Source of the DNA: Novimethylophilus sp036504375
GTDB lineage: Bacteria; Pseudomonadota; Gammaproteobacteria; Burkholderiales; Methylophilaceae
Direction of reading: 5' to 3'
Length of the DNA stretch: 33,423 bases
NCBI RefSeq assembly: GCF_036504375.1
Contig: NZ_DASXVH010000039.1
Span: 1 to 33,423, forward strand
Position numbers and translations under genes: made by a program. Shown in pieces: positions 17,385-24,263 of the stretch (within the stretch, counting starts at the first letter, position 1; each line of letters begins with the position of its first letter). A model generated the notes under the pieces. The model saw nothing but the letters and a program-made list of their open reading frames with translations. It made no database searches and was not told where the DNA came from.

Positions 17385-17433
17385 TGAGCCTGCCCATCGG
17401 GCGTATGATGAATTTCCGCCTGATCCAGGCTCA
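17385..17433 (+). promoter_or_regulatory. Structured leader before the 70-residue protein gene
   Basis: An 8-bp inverted repeat pairs 17385-17392 with 17426-17433, and a short alternative stem (17392-17395 with 17399-17402) overlaps its left arm. A -10-like TATGAT lies at 17404-17409. The structure ends ten bases before the GGAG ribosome-binding site of the next gene. It could be a regulatory leader with two exclusive folds; this is inferred from pairing only. Confidence 0.3.
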
Positions 17434-17452
17434 GACATACCCGGAGAGCAAG

Positions 17453-17665
17453 ATGTCCACCCTAACCGAATCACTGAATCACGCAATTGCCGGGGACGAA
17501 GCGACTCTGCATCTTTCCAACGGCGACTCGTTCCGCGTCAAAGGCAATTTCGAAGCCGTGTCGGATCAGTTCATCAGCGTCAGCCTGTCGAACAACCCCG
17601 ACAAAAAAGGCCACAAGATGGTGAACGTAAGCCATATCGTCAGCATTGATTGGTACACCAAATAG
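17453..17665 (+). CDS. Small protein of unknown function, beta-rich, possibly Sm-like
   Basis: A 70-residue protein I do not recognise. The ATG at 17453 follows a good ribosome-binding site (GGAGAG, six bases away). After a short helical start, the alternating pattern in ATLHLSNGDSFRVKGNF, then SVSLSNN and HIVSIDWY, suggests a small beta barrel. The L-x-NG-x-x-F-x-x-x-G order resembles the Sm1 motif of LSm/Hfq folds, but the similarity is weak and no RNA-binding residues can be assigned. It lies 74 bases after the DegT gene, in the same direction, and converges on the arginase-like gene. It may have its own promoter. Confidence 0.7.
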   Translation: MSTLTESLNHAIAGDEATLHLSNGDSFRVKGNFEAVSDQFISVSLSNNPDKKGHKMVNVSHIVSIDWYTK

Positions 17666-17688
17666 CCTGGTGAAAAGATCGCTTCTTT

Positions 17689-17712
17689 CGCATCGGAAAG
17701 GCAGCCGATGCG
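17689..17712. terminator. Hairpin between converging genes
   Basis: A perfect 8-bp stem (17689-17696 with 17705-17712, 8-base loop) sits between two converging stop codons at 17665 and 17749. Neither strand has a T-tract after it, so a bidirectional Rho-independent terminator is possible but not canonical. Confidence 0.35.
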
Positions 17713-17748
17713 CTGGACAAATTGCTGACCCGCTCGTGGTCGCAGCCG

Positions 17749-18618
17749 TCAACCCGGCATCAACGATTCCAGCAATGCTTCATTGATCCGCTGATGCTGC
17801 GCCTGCCACTCTGCCAAATCCTCCTGCGGGATGGCCGGCTGGCCGTCCATCCCGCTTAATACCCGCTTGAACAGGCTGTTGTAGCGGTATGCGGAAACTT
17901 CCCCCACCACATCGACGGCGATGATGCGCTTTCCCACCAGACTAATCGCCTGCTGCAATTCCTCCACCCGCATCACGCCCTGGTCCCAGTTGGTGTGTGC
18001 GTCCTCCGGGGCGAGCACGTCCTTGTCTATCGAGAGGTAGATGGGTTCGGCAGTCGTGGCGATGGTTTCGGCGAACGCTTTCAGCAAGAGCTGCATCGAA
18101 GAAAACGAATGGCTGTGCTTGATGCCCAGCCGTTTCATCCAGCTTAAGTTCCGCCCCACGCACCAGTAGCGCACCTTATCCGCCATCAGCGGCCTCAAGT
18201 GGTTTTCCCAGGCGTGCGCAGCTTCGACGTCGGTAGACGTAATGCCCAGCACATGCACCTGCGCCACGAACGGCAAACGGCTGGCGTGCCACACCCAGGA
18301 GCCGCAGTGGATGCCGAAGGCATAGCGCATGTTGTCGGGATGGTTGTCGAACACGACGAGCTGAATCGGCTGGCCCAGGTTGCGATAGCGCTCCAGCAGC
18401 AGGCATGTGACATGATGATAATCGCCGCTGCCCATGAAAACGATGCGCGGCTGCTGCGCGAGCGCCAGCACGATGGCGGCCTGCAACCTGCGCAGGCTGC
18501 TCATGCGGCAGCCGAAGCGGATTTCCTCCTGCCACGTTCCGAGATCGATGCCGGTACTCCGGGACAGCGGCAGCACGGAGTCGTCGAAATTCAGGATCAG
18601 CGCGTCTGTTGGGTCCAT
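17749..18618 (-). CDS. Arginase/ureohydrolase-fold enzyme of unknown substrate
   Basis: A 289-residue protein with the six metal ligands of the arginase-agmatinase family in order: His68 in GSGDYHHVT (in place of GGDHS), Asp91, His93 and Asp95 in FDNHPD, and Asp198 and Asp200 in LSIDKDVLAPE. Such enzymes use a dinuclear Mn centre to split guanidino or related C-N bonds. The substrate loops differ from true arginases and agmatinases: the motif after SIDKD is not DPxxxPGTG. The substrate is thus probably different, for example a formimino, guanidino or amide compound. The ATG at 18618 lies within the end of the acyltransferase gene (22-base overlap). Longer in-frame extensions lie inside that gene. 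It is the last gene of the operon. Confidence 0.82.
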   Translation of the reverse strand: MDPTDALILNFDDSVLPLSRSTGIDLGTWQEEIRFGCRMSSLRRLQAAIVLALAQQPRIVFMGSGDYHHVTCLLLERYRNLGQPIQLVVFDNHPDNMRYAFGIHCGSWVWHASRLPFVAQVHVLGITSTDVEAAHAWENHLRPLMADKVRYWCVGRNLSWMKRLGIKHSHSFSSMQLLLKAFAETIATTAEPIYLSIDKDVLAPEDAHTNWDQGVMRVEELQQAISLVGKRIIAVDVVGEVSAYRYNSLFKRVLSGMDGQPAIPQEDLAEWQAQHQRINEALLESLMPG

Positions 18619-19655
18619 TGGGCGTCGGATTCGAAAAATCGCTTGAAGGGTTTGAGCATATTCCTCACCAAGGGGTTGCGGATATGCACCGCATGCCGCG
18701 TCTGCGTGAACGAAGCCCCCAGCTGACGCTTGACTTCGGGATCGGTCCAGCCGGCGACGTAATGCGTGAGGCCGTGCTCCAGCGCGTACTGCAAATTGTG
18801 GAACCAGCTCACCATGTAGAGGTTGTGCCGGCGCGCCTGCGGGTAGCGGAAGCCGACGTATTTGTCGAGCAGCATGCCGTTGTGGACGAAGCACAGGTTG
18901 TAGCCGATCAGTTCCCCTTCGGCATGGTAAGCGAACACCACGCCGTTCAGCGCGGCATCCTGCAGCACGGCGCGGAAAAACTCCGGCGTGAGCAGGTCGA
19001 AATGAATTTCGCTTTGCGCGAATACTTCCAGGTAGAGCGCATAGTAATGCCGCAACGTCGCCTCGTCGAAAAAGCAGGCATCGCCGGTGGGAATGGCCGC
19101 GACTTCCAGTTCGGCGCGTGATTTCAGCTTGCGTTTCAGGTCTTTGCGGCGCGCCTTGGACATGCGCGCAAGAAATTCTTCGGTATCGGCGAAATCCAGC
19201 GGCACATAGGCCAGCGATTGCCCCTCGACCAGGATGAATCCGTGATCGCCGCAGGCATGCATCAACTCGCGGCTACGGGCGAATGCGGCTGCGCCCACCA
19301 GCACCCCCTCGGCCGGAATATCCTTTACGATGACGAACCCATGCTCGGGCAAGGCGTGCTGCAACAGCTCGCGCAGAAACTGGTTGGGATCGATGGCCGG
19401 CAGCGGCGCATATTCGGTGCAGGTGGCACCGACGAAGCAGGTATGAGGCCGCAGCCAGCACCGCCAGGCACGGGAGAACGGCAGGGTTTCCAGTCTGCGC
19501 CGGTCTGCGGGCTCCATCGTGGTGAGCAGATCGAACGGCGTGGAAAAAACCGGAATGCCGCGCGCCAGCGTGCCAACGCTGAATCCCTGCGGAGGATGGT
19601 CGAGAAAATGCTCGATCAGGCGGCCGGGCTCGATCAGGTTGTCAATAGCCGTCAA
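18597..19655 (-). CDS. GNAT/FemAB-like acyltransferase
   Basis: A 352-residue protein of the double-GNAT group that includes BioF2-type acetyltransferases (Acetyltransf_6) and FemAB-like peptidoglycan enzymes. Supporting segments are FLARMSKARRKDLKRKLKSR, a basic helix typical of these proteins, then YYALYLEVFAQSEIHFDLL and FAYHAEGELIGYNLCFVHNG in the second domain, and the C-terminal YVAGWTDPEVKRQLGASF. Family members attach an acyl or aminoacyl group to an amine. A dedicated ACP and ketosynthase sit just upstream, so an acyl-ACP donor is plausible (inference). The start is a TTG at 19655, four bases after the ketosynthase stop, with AGGGTGG inside that gene's end. No transmembrane segment is seen. 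Confidence 0.8.
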   Translation of the reverse strand: MTAIDNLIEPGRLIEHFLDHPPQGFSVGTLARGIPVFSTPFDLLTTMEPADRRRLETLPFSRAWRCWLRPHTCFVGATCTEYAPLPAIDPNQFLRELLQHALPEHGFVIVKDIPAEGVLVGAAAFARSRELMHACGDHGFILVEGQSLAYVPLDFADTEEFLARMSKARRKDLKRKLKSRAELEVAAIPTGDACFFDEATLRHYYALYLEVFAQSEIHFDLLTPEFFRAVLQDAALNGVVFAYHAEGELIGYNLCFVHNGMLLDKYVGFRYPQARRHNLYMVSWFHNLQYALEHGLTHYVAGWTDPEVKRQLGASFTQTRHAVHIRNPLVRNMLKPFKRFFESDAQWTQQTR

Positions 19656-19659
19656 CCCG

Positions 19660-20895
19660 CTAGTCCACCCTGCTGGCGATGAGGACTCCGCTGGTGCCGC
19701 CGAAAGCGAACGAATTGGACATCACGTGGCGCAACGGCACGCCTCTACGGCCGACATTCGGCACGTAATCGAGGTCGCAGGCGGGGTCTGGATTTTGCAG
19801 GTTGATCGTCGGCGGCACTGCGCCATGCGTCAGCGCCAGCACGCAGGCGACGAATTCCACCGCCGAGGTCGCACCCATCAGGTGTCCGTGCATGGATTTG
19901 GTGGAGCTGACCGGAATGTTTGGCGCATGCTCGCCGAACGCCAGCTTGATCGCCGCGGTTTCGGCCGGATCGTTGAGCGGCGTGCCGGTGCCGTGGGCGT
20001 TGATATAGCCGATCTCGGACGGAATCAGCCCGGCGCAATGCAGCGCGGCGCGCATCGCAGCGGCCTGCCCTGCCGGAGACGGCTGGGTAATGTGGCTGGA
20101 ATCGTTGCCGGAGCCGTAGCCCGTCAACTCGGCATAGATGTGCGCGCCTCTAAGCTTGGCGAGTTCCATGTCTTCCAGCACCACGATGGCCGAGCCTTCA
20201 CCCAGCACCAGGCCGCTACGGTCGGCGGCGAACGGCTTGCAGGAGGCGCTCGCGTTGCCCTTGTCCTCGCTAGCCAGCGCCCGCAGCGCTTCCCAGGCCT
20301 TAATGGTGCCGAAAGTCAGCAATGCTTCGGCACCGCCCGCGAGCATGACGTCCGCATAGCCGTGGCGCACCTGATGGAAGGCTTCGCCGATGGCAATGCT
20401 GGAGGAGGAACACGCGGTCGAATAAGTCAGGTTGGCGCCTGTCAGGCCGTATTCCAGGCCGATCTGCGAGGCGGCGGCGTTGTTCATTGCCATCAATACG
20501 GTAAACGGTTTCAAGCGTTCGGCACTGTCGCGATAGAGGCGCACATAACCTTCTTCCACCGAGGCCGCGCCGCCCATGCCGGTGCCGAGGTAGACGCCCA
20601 TGCGCGACTTGTCGACCCGCTCCATATCGAGACCGGCGTCAATGATCGCCTGGCCAGCCGCATAGAGCGCGAACTGGCTGACACGGTCCAGGCTGGAAGC
20701 CTTGTGCTTGGTAAAATGCTGCAGCGGGTCGAATTCCGCCTGCGCGGCAATTTTGGTATCCAGGCGCTCGGCAAAATCGGCCTCTATGCGGCGGATGCCG
20801 GATTTGCCAGCCATCAAGGCATTGAAGAATATCTCCGGGGTATTGCCCAGCGGGGAAACCAGCCCCAGGCCGGTGATGGCAACGCGGCGTGTCAT
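19660..20895 (-). CDS. Beta-ketoacyl-ACP synthase (FabF/FabB type)
   Basis: A 411-residue condensing enzyme that joins an acyl chain with malonyl-ACP. It has the full KAS I/II triad: Cys162 in STACSSSS, His301 in NAHGTGTPLND and His338 in STKSMHGHLMGA. The C-terminal FAFGGTSGVL loop is typical (Asn is usual in place of Thr: FGFGGTN, so the residue is altered). The gene follows its ACP by four bases, and its Shine-Dalgarno GGGAAGG lies in the last ACP codons. Dedicated KAS/ACP pairs outside the main fab cluster usually serve specialised acyl chains. It is unlikely to be the housekeeping FabF because no fabG or fabD is near. No ketoreductase, dehydratase or acyltransferase domain is fused to it. 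Confidence 0.95.
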   Translation of the reverse strand: MTRRVAITGLGLVSPLGNTPEIFFNALMAGKSGIRRIEADFAERLDTKIAAQAEFDPLQHFTKHKASSLDRVSQFALYAAGQAIIDAGLDMERVDKSRMGVYLGTGMGGAASVEEGYVRLYRDSAERLKPFTVLMAMNNAAASQIGLEYGLTGANLTYSTACSSSSIAIGEAFHQVRHGYADVMLAGGAEALLTFGTIKAWEALRALASEDKGNASASCKPFAADRSGLVLGEGSAIVVLEDMELAKLRGAHIYAELTGYGSGNDSSHITQPSPAGQAAAMRAALHCAGLIPSEIGYINAHGTGTPLNDPAETAAIKLAFGEHAPNIPVSSTKSMHGHLMGATSAVEFVACVLALTHGAVPPTINLQNPDPACDLDYVPNVGRRGVPLRHVMSNSFAFGGTSGVLIASRVD

Positions 20896-20899
20896 GCGG

Positions 20900-21142
20900 C
20901 TAAACCTTCCCTTGTGCGGCCCGCAGCTTGTCGATCAGGTTGACTACGTCCTGCACGGTCTTGATTTCCACCTGCTCGTTGGGCACCTTGATGCCGAACT
21001 TCTCCTCGGCGCTGAAAATGATGTCGAAGGTATCTAGCGAGTCGATTTCCAGCGTTTCGAACGTCGCCTCCGGGGTGATCTCGGCAGGGTCTTTCTCGAA
21101 TTTTTCGACAATGATGTCGCGCAGCGTTGCAAACGTATCCAT
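20900..21142 (-). CDS. Acyl carrier protein
   Basis: An 80-residue acidic ACP. The phosphopantetheine attachment site is Ser35 in LEIDSLDTFDIIF, a variant of the usual DSLD motif. The four-helix pattern is clear (TLRDIIVEKF, DTFDIIFSAEEKFGI, TVQDVVNLIDKL). AGGA lies seven bases upstream of the ATG. It sits between the hydrolase gene (12 bases upstream) and the ketosynthase gene (four bases downstream), so it is probably dedicated to this pathway. No phosphopantetheinyl transferase is encoded in the window, so the general one must activate it. Confidence 0.95.
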   Translation of the reverse strand: MDTFATLRDIIVEKFEKDPAEITPEATFETLEIDSLDTFDIIFSAEEKFGIKVPNEQVEIKTVQDVVNLIDKLRAAQGKV

Positions 21143-21154
21143 AAGTTTTCCTTT

Positions 21155-22015
21155 TTATGCGGCTAGCGGCTGGTGCAATGCACATTTCTTGAAAAAATCC
21201 GCCATGCGGCAGGCAATGTCGTCCCTGCGCTTGTCCAGCGTCAACACATGGTAGGTGTCGTCGACGAAGAAAGTTTCGATTTTGTCCGAGGATATCCGCC
21301 GCGCGACGTAGTGCGCATTCTTCACGCTCGCCATATCGTCTTCGGTGGAATGCACGATCAGCGCCGGCGAGTGCACCTTGGGCAACGCCTTGCGGGCAGC
21401 CTTGATCAGGCGCGTACTTTCCTTGATGGTCACCGCCGGAGTGCTGAAAATGCCCACTTTTTCGGCGGCCAGCGCATCGCGATTTTCCAGCACGGCATGT
21501 ACCAGCGCACGGGTGCGCTCGCACTTGATGCCGTAGGGCGGGGTTTCCTCCCACGACAGGAAATGCTTGAGCGGCGTATGCAGCACGATGGGCAGAAATA
21601 ATTTGCGCTTCAGCCTTGGCATGTTCCAGCCGTCATAGAAAAATGTCGTGGACAGCAAGCCCAGGCCATTCACCCGCTGGCCTTTTTCCTCGGCCAGCTT
21701 GAGCGCGATCAGCGCCCCCATCGACAGGCCGGACACATAAACCCGAAGATGCTCCTGCTTGAGCGCCTCGAACGCGCGCTCGATGGTACCGTACCAATCC
21801 TGCCATTTCGAACGCTTGAGCTCGCCCACGCTGCCGCAATGCCCGGCCAGCTGCGGGCACATCACGCTGAAGCCTTTTTTCATCAGGCGCTTGCCGATAT
21901 GTCGCATTTCCGCCGGCGTACCGGTCAGACCATGCACCAGCAGCACGACATCTTCGCCGCGCTTGTCGTAAAAGCCCGTAGGGCCGAGGCAGTCTTGTAT
22001 AGAGGTCGTCGTCAT
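21155..22015 (-). CDS. Alpha/beta hydrolase (carboxylesterase/thioesterase-like)
   Basis: A 286-residue serine hydrolase. Features are VLLVHGLTGTPAEM (oxyanion region, about 24-37), the nucleophile elbow GLSMG (Ser98), an acid in HSTEDDMAS (Asp226 or Asp227) and His256 in DTYHVLTLD. The overall pattern is like bacterial carboxylesterase Est30 and monoacylglycerol lipases. Next to a dedicated ACP, a thioesterase or acyl-transfer role in releasing the product is plausible, but the substrate is inferred from context. The ATG at 22015 is preferred over a TTG two codons upstream. The gap to the preceding aminotransferase gene is 35 bases. Confidence 0.9.
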   Translation of the reverse strand: MTTTSIQDCLGPTGFYDKRGEDVVLLVHGLTGTPAEMRHIGKRLMKKGFSVMCPQLAGHCGSVGELKRSKWQDWYGTIERAFEALKQEHLRVYVSGLSMGALIALKLAEEKGQRVNGLGLLSTTFFYDGWNMPRLKRKLFLPIVLHTPLKHFLSWEETPPYGIKCERTRALVHAVLENRDALAAEKVGIFSTPAVTIKESTRLIKAARKALPKVHSPALIVHSTEDDMASVKNAHYVARRISSDKIETFFVDDTYHVLTLDKRRDDIACRMADFFKKCALHQPLAA

Positions 22016-22050
22016 ATCCAAAAGTTTATATTAACCCCGTGGTTCAATCT

Positions 22051-23424
22051 TTACTCCGCACCGCAGCGACGCAGCAGCATTTCGAACAAATGAATGCCAA
22101 GGTCGATTTCTTCCTCGGTAATCATCAGCGAAGGCGCCAGCGTGATGACGTTCTTCTGGTAGCCACCGATATCCAGCACCAGGCCGTATTTCTTGTCACC
22201 CACCAGCAAGTCGCCCTTCAGCCCCTCGTTGAACATGCGGTCGGCCAGTTCACGACTGGGAGTGTAGCCGTCTTTCTGGCACAGCTCGATGCGCAGCGCC
22301 AGCCCCAGGCCGCTGACGTCGCCCACCACTTTCCAGCGCGACTTGAGCTCCTGGATGCGCTGGAGGAAGTAGGCGCCGCGTTCGCGGATGGCCGGTTCGA
22401 AATCGTTTTCCTGCGTCATCTTCATGACTTCCAGCGCAACCGAGGTGCCGAGCGGATTGGAAGCAAACGTGGAGTGCGTGGAGCCAGGCGGGAATTTCTC
22501 CGGTGAGATCAGTTCTTCGCGCGCCCAGATGCCGGACAGAGGATTGAGACCATTGGTGATGGCTTTGCCGAACACGAAGATATCGGGAACGATGCCGAAG
22601 TTTTCCCACGACCACAGCTTGCCGGTACGGTACACGCCCATCTGGATTTCGTCCGCCACCAGCAGGATGTTACGCTCTTTAAGGCTCTTGGCCAGTTTGG
22701 CCATATAACCTTGCGGCGGGATGATGTAGCCACCCGTGCCCTGCACCGGCTCGATGTAGAACGCGCCGAATTCGCACTGTTTGGACTTTTCATCCCAGAA
22801 CGACTGGTATTCGGTTTCGAACAGCTTTTCGAATTCCTTGTGGCAGTAGGTGTCGCAGGTTTCCACTTTCATGTCATAGGGGCAGCGGAAACAGTAGGGA
22901 TACGGCACGAAATGCGCCCGGTCGGCAAAATTGCCGAAACGGCGACGATAGCGATAGCTGGAAGTGATCGCGGAAGCGCCCAGCGTACGGCCGTGGTAGC
23001 CGCCCATGAAGGCGAACTGGTGGGTCTTGCCGGTGTGGTTACGGACAACCTTCAACGAATCTTCCACCGCCTGCGCGCCGCCGACGTTGAAATGCACGCG
23101 GCCTTTGACGCCGTGCTTGTCTTCCATGTACTTGCAGATGATTTCCGCCAGGTCGACCTTTTCCTTGTGCAGATACTGGCTCGCCAGCTGCGGCAGCGTG
23201 TCAATCTGCTTCCTCAGGGCATCGCTGATGCGCTTGTTCTTGTAGCCGAAATTCACCGCCGAGTACCACATCTGCCAGTCCAGGTAAGGCGTGCCGTGCT
23301 CGTCGAACAGGAAGCTGCCTTCGCAGCCCTCGAACACCTTGGGCGGATCGGCGTAATTGACGGTATCGCCGTGCGAGCAATACTTGTTGTTCTTGTCGAG
23401 AATTTCGATGATCTTCTGATCCAT
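22051..23424 (-). CDS. Class III PLP-dependent aminotransferase with a Cys cluster
   Basis: A 457-residue class III (omega) aminotransferase. Such enzymes move amino groups from terminal or beta positions, as in GABA, ornithine or beta-amino acid metabolism. Seen are the N-terminal WQMWYSAVNFGYKN, GGAQAVEDSLKVVRNHTGK (phosphate-binding), GGYHGRTLGAS, EPVQGTGGY, DEIQMGVYRTG (Asp258) and the Schiff-base Lys287 in FGKAITNGLNPLSG. An insert around 175-195 carries Cys178, Cys181, Cys190 and Cys194. GABA aminotransferases have a C-x2-C at the matching YCxRCP site, so a metal or Fe-S site is possible. The ATG at 23424 is chosen; upstream in-frame codons lack support. It follows the HAD gene by 33 bases. 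Confidence 0.93.
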   Translation of the reverse strand: MDQKIIEILDKNNKYCSHGDTVNYADPPKVFEGCEGSFLFDEHGTPYLDWQMWYSAVNFGYKNKRISDALRKQIDTLPQLASQYLHKEKVDLAEIICKYMEDKHGVKGRVHFNVGGAQAVEDSLKVVRNHTGKTHQFAFMGGYHGRTLGASAITSSYRYRRRFGNFADRAHFVPYPYCFRCPYDMKVETCDTYCHKEFEKLFETEYQSFWDEKSKQCEFGAFYIEPVQGTGGYIIPPQGYMAKLAKSLKERNILLVADEIQMGVYRTGKLWSWENFGIVPDIFVFGKAITNGLNPLSGIWAREELISPEKFPPGSTHSTFASNPLGTSVALEVMKMTQENDFEPAIRERGAYFLQRIQELKSRWKVVGDVSGLGLALRIELCQKDGYTPSRELADRMFNEGLKGDLLVGDKKYGLVLDIGGYQKNVITLAPSLMITEEEIDLGIHLFEMLLRRCGAE

Positions 23425-23457
23425 GTTCAAACATTCCAAAAATAGCAATTAGAAACT

Positions 23458-24129
23458 TCAGGCGAGCATCTGGGCAACGTGCTGCGGCGCCTCGTGCGGC
23501 CATTTCCTGACTTTGGCGAGCACGTCGGCGAAAGTCTGGAAACGATGGTAGGCGATGCGCTCCTGCTCGCAATGCCTGACCAGCGAACCCTTGGCGAAAA
23601 CGACATCGGCGCTCCTGGCGAGACAAGCATCGGACTTGCCGTCGCCGATCAACACCACGGGGCCGCCGGCATCCTGCGCAAGATCGCGCGCGACGGCGCA
23701 TTTGCATACGCCATTGCCGGCACTGCAGGAAGCGTTCCGATGCGGCCAGGAGATATCAATGCCGTCCGGCACGAAATGCAGCTTGTTGGCGAATACCCGC
23801 AGTTCGGGCAAGGCCGCATTCTTCATCGCGACCTTGATCGCGTGGTCGAGGCCGTCGCTGACGATGGCCACTTCGGAAAATTGGCTGACATGCTTGTAGA
23901 ACGGCAAAAAGCTGGCGTCGAGCTGAATGCCGCGGAAGAAACTTTCCAGCGTGACGTGATCGGCTTCCACCATACGCAACTGCTTTTGCATACACTGCAC
24001 AGCTGTGATGTGCCCGTCCAGCCACTCCTGCTCCACGGTTTCCCATTCGGGCCCGGCAAAGCGTTCCAGCATGGCGTCCACGGTGTCCCGCACGGATAAC
24101 GTGCCGTCGAAATCGATCACGAAAAGCAT
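23458..24129 (-). CDS. HAD-IB family phosphatase (MtnX/SerB-like)
   Basis: A 223-residue haloacid dehalogenase-type phosphatase, first gene of the operon. Motif I is DFDGTL (nucleophile Asp6, acid/base Asp8), motif II is IVSDG, and motif IV is IGDGKSD. The arrangement with a helical cap after motif I fits subfamily IB (phosphoserine phosphatase, MtnX). Four Cys lie in the stretch NASCSAGNGVCKCAVA, which may bind a metal. The substrate is unknown; a phospho-amino or phospho-hydroxy precursor used by the following aminotransferase would fit. It is transcribed away from the two-component regulator gene across a 134-base gap with a candidate regulator box. Confidence 0.9.
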   Translation of the reverse strand: MLFVIDFDGTLSVRDTVDAMLERFAGPEWETVEQEWLDGHITAVQCMQKQLRMVEADHVTLESFFRGIQLDASFLPFYKHVSQFSEVAIVSDGLDHAIKVAMKNAALPELRVFANKLHFVPDGIDISWPHRNASCSAGNGVCKCAVARDLAQDAGGPVVLIGDGKSDACLARSADVVFAKGSLVRHCEQERIAYHRFQTFADVLAKVRKWPHEAPQHVAQMLA

Positions 24130-24165
24130 GGTTTTTCTGTACCTGGAATAGTGACAGGTTGGAGC

Positions 24166-24171
24166 ATAATA
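24166..24171 (-). promoter_or_regulatory. Candidate -10 element of the ACP/ketosynthase operon
   Basis: TATTAT on the minus strand (24171-24166), 36 bases before the HAD phosphatase ATG. The -35 position has no consensus and instead overlaps the tandem repeat at 24179-24195, the layout expected when a response regulator replaces the -35 contact. Inferred from sequence inspection. Confidence 0.4.
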
Positions 24172-24178
24172 CGATGCT

Positions 24179-24195
24179 CTTACAGATTACTTACA
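24179..24195. promoter_or_regulatory. Tandem CTTACA-N5-CTTACA box (OmpR-family regulator site)
   Basis: Two identical CTTACA hexamers (24179-24184 and 24190-24195) are spaced 11 bases start to start, the geometry of PmrA/QseB/PhoB-type sites (the PmrA box is CTTAA-type with N5). An inverted copy TGTAAG lies at 24211-24216 and a near copy CTTACC at 24225-24230. The site lies between the divergent response-regulator gene and the HAD-led operon, so it may serve both. Binding is inferred. Confidence 0.5.
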
Positions 24196-24219
24196 GCTTA
24201 GAAAGCGAAATGTAAGCAG

Positions 24220-24239
24220 CCGGGCTTACCATAGCCCGG
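24220..24239 (+). promoter_or_regulatory. Hairpin in the leader of the response-regulator gene
   Basis: A perfect 7-bp stem (24220-24226 with 24233-24239, 6-base loop) lies 24 bases before the regulator ATG. No T-tract follows. Its role is unknown; it could affect translation or be a remnant terminator. Confidence 0.35.
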
Positions 24240-24263
24240 TGAATTCGATGCTGAAAACCATAT

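Noticed and set aside
17695..17760. Coding-like amphipathic stretch (GKAADALDKLLTRSW) between the converging genes, possibly a gene remnant
   Set aside because: Too short, no start or ribosome-binding site, and it coincides with a hairpin; no family could be named.
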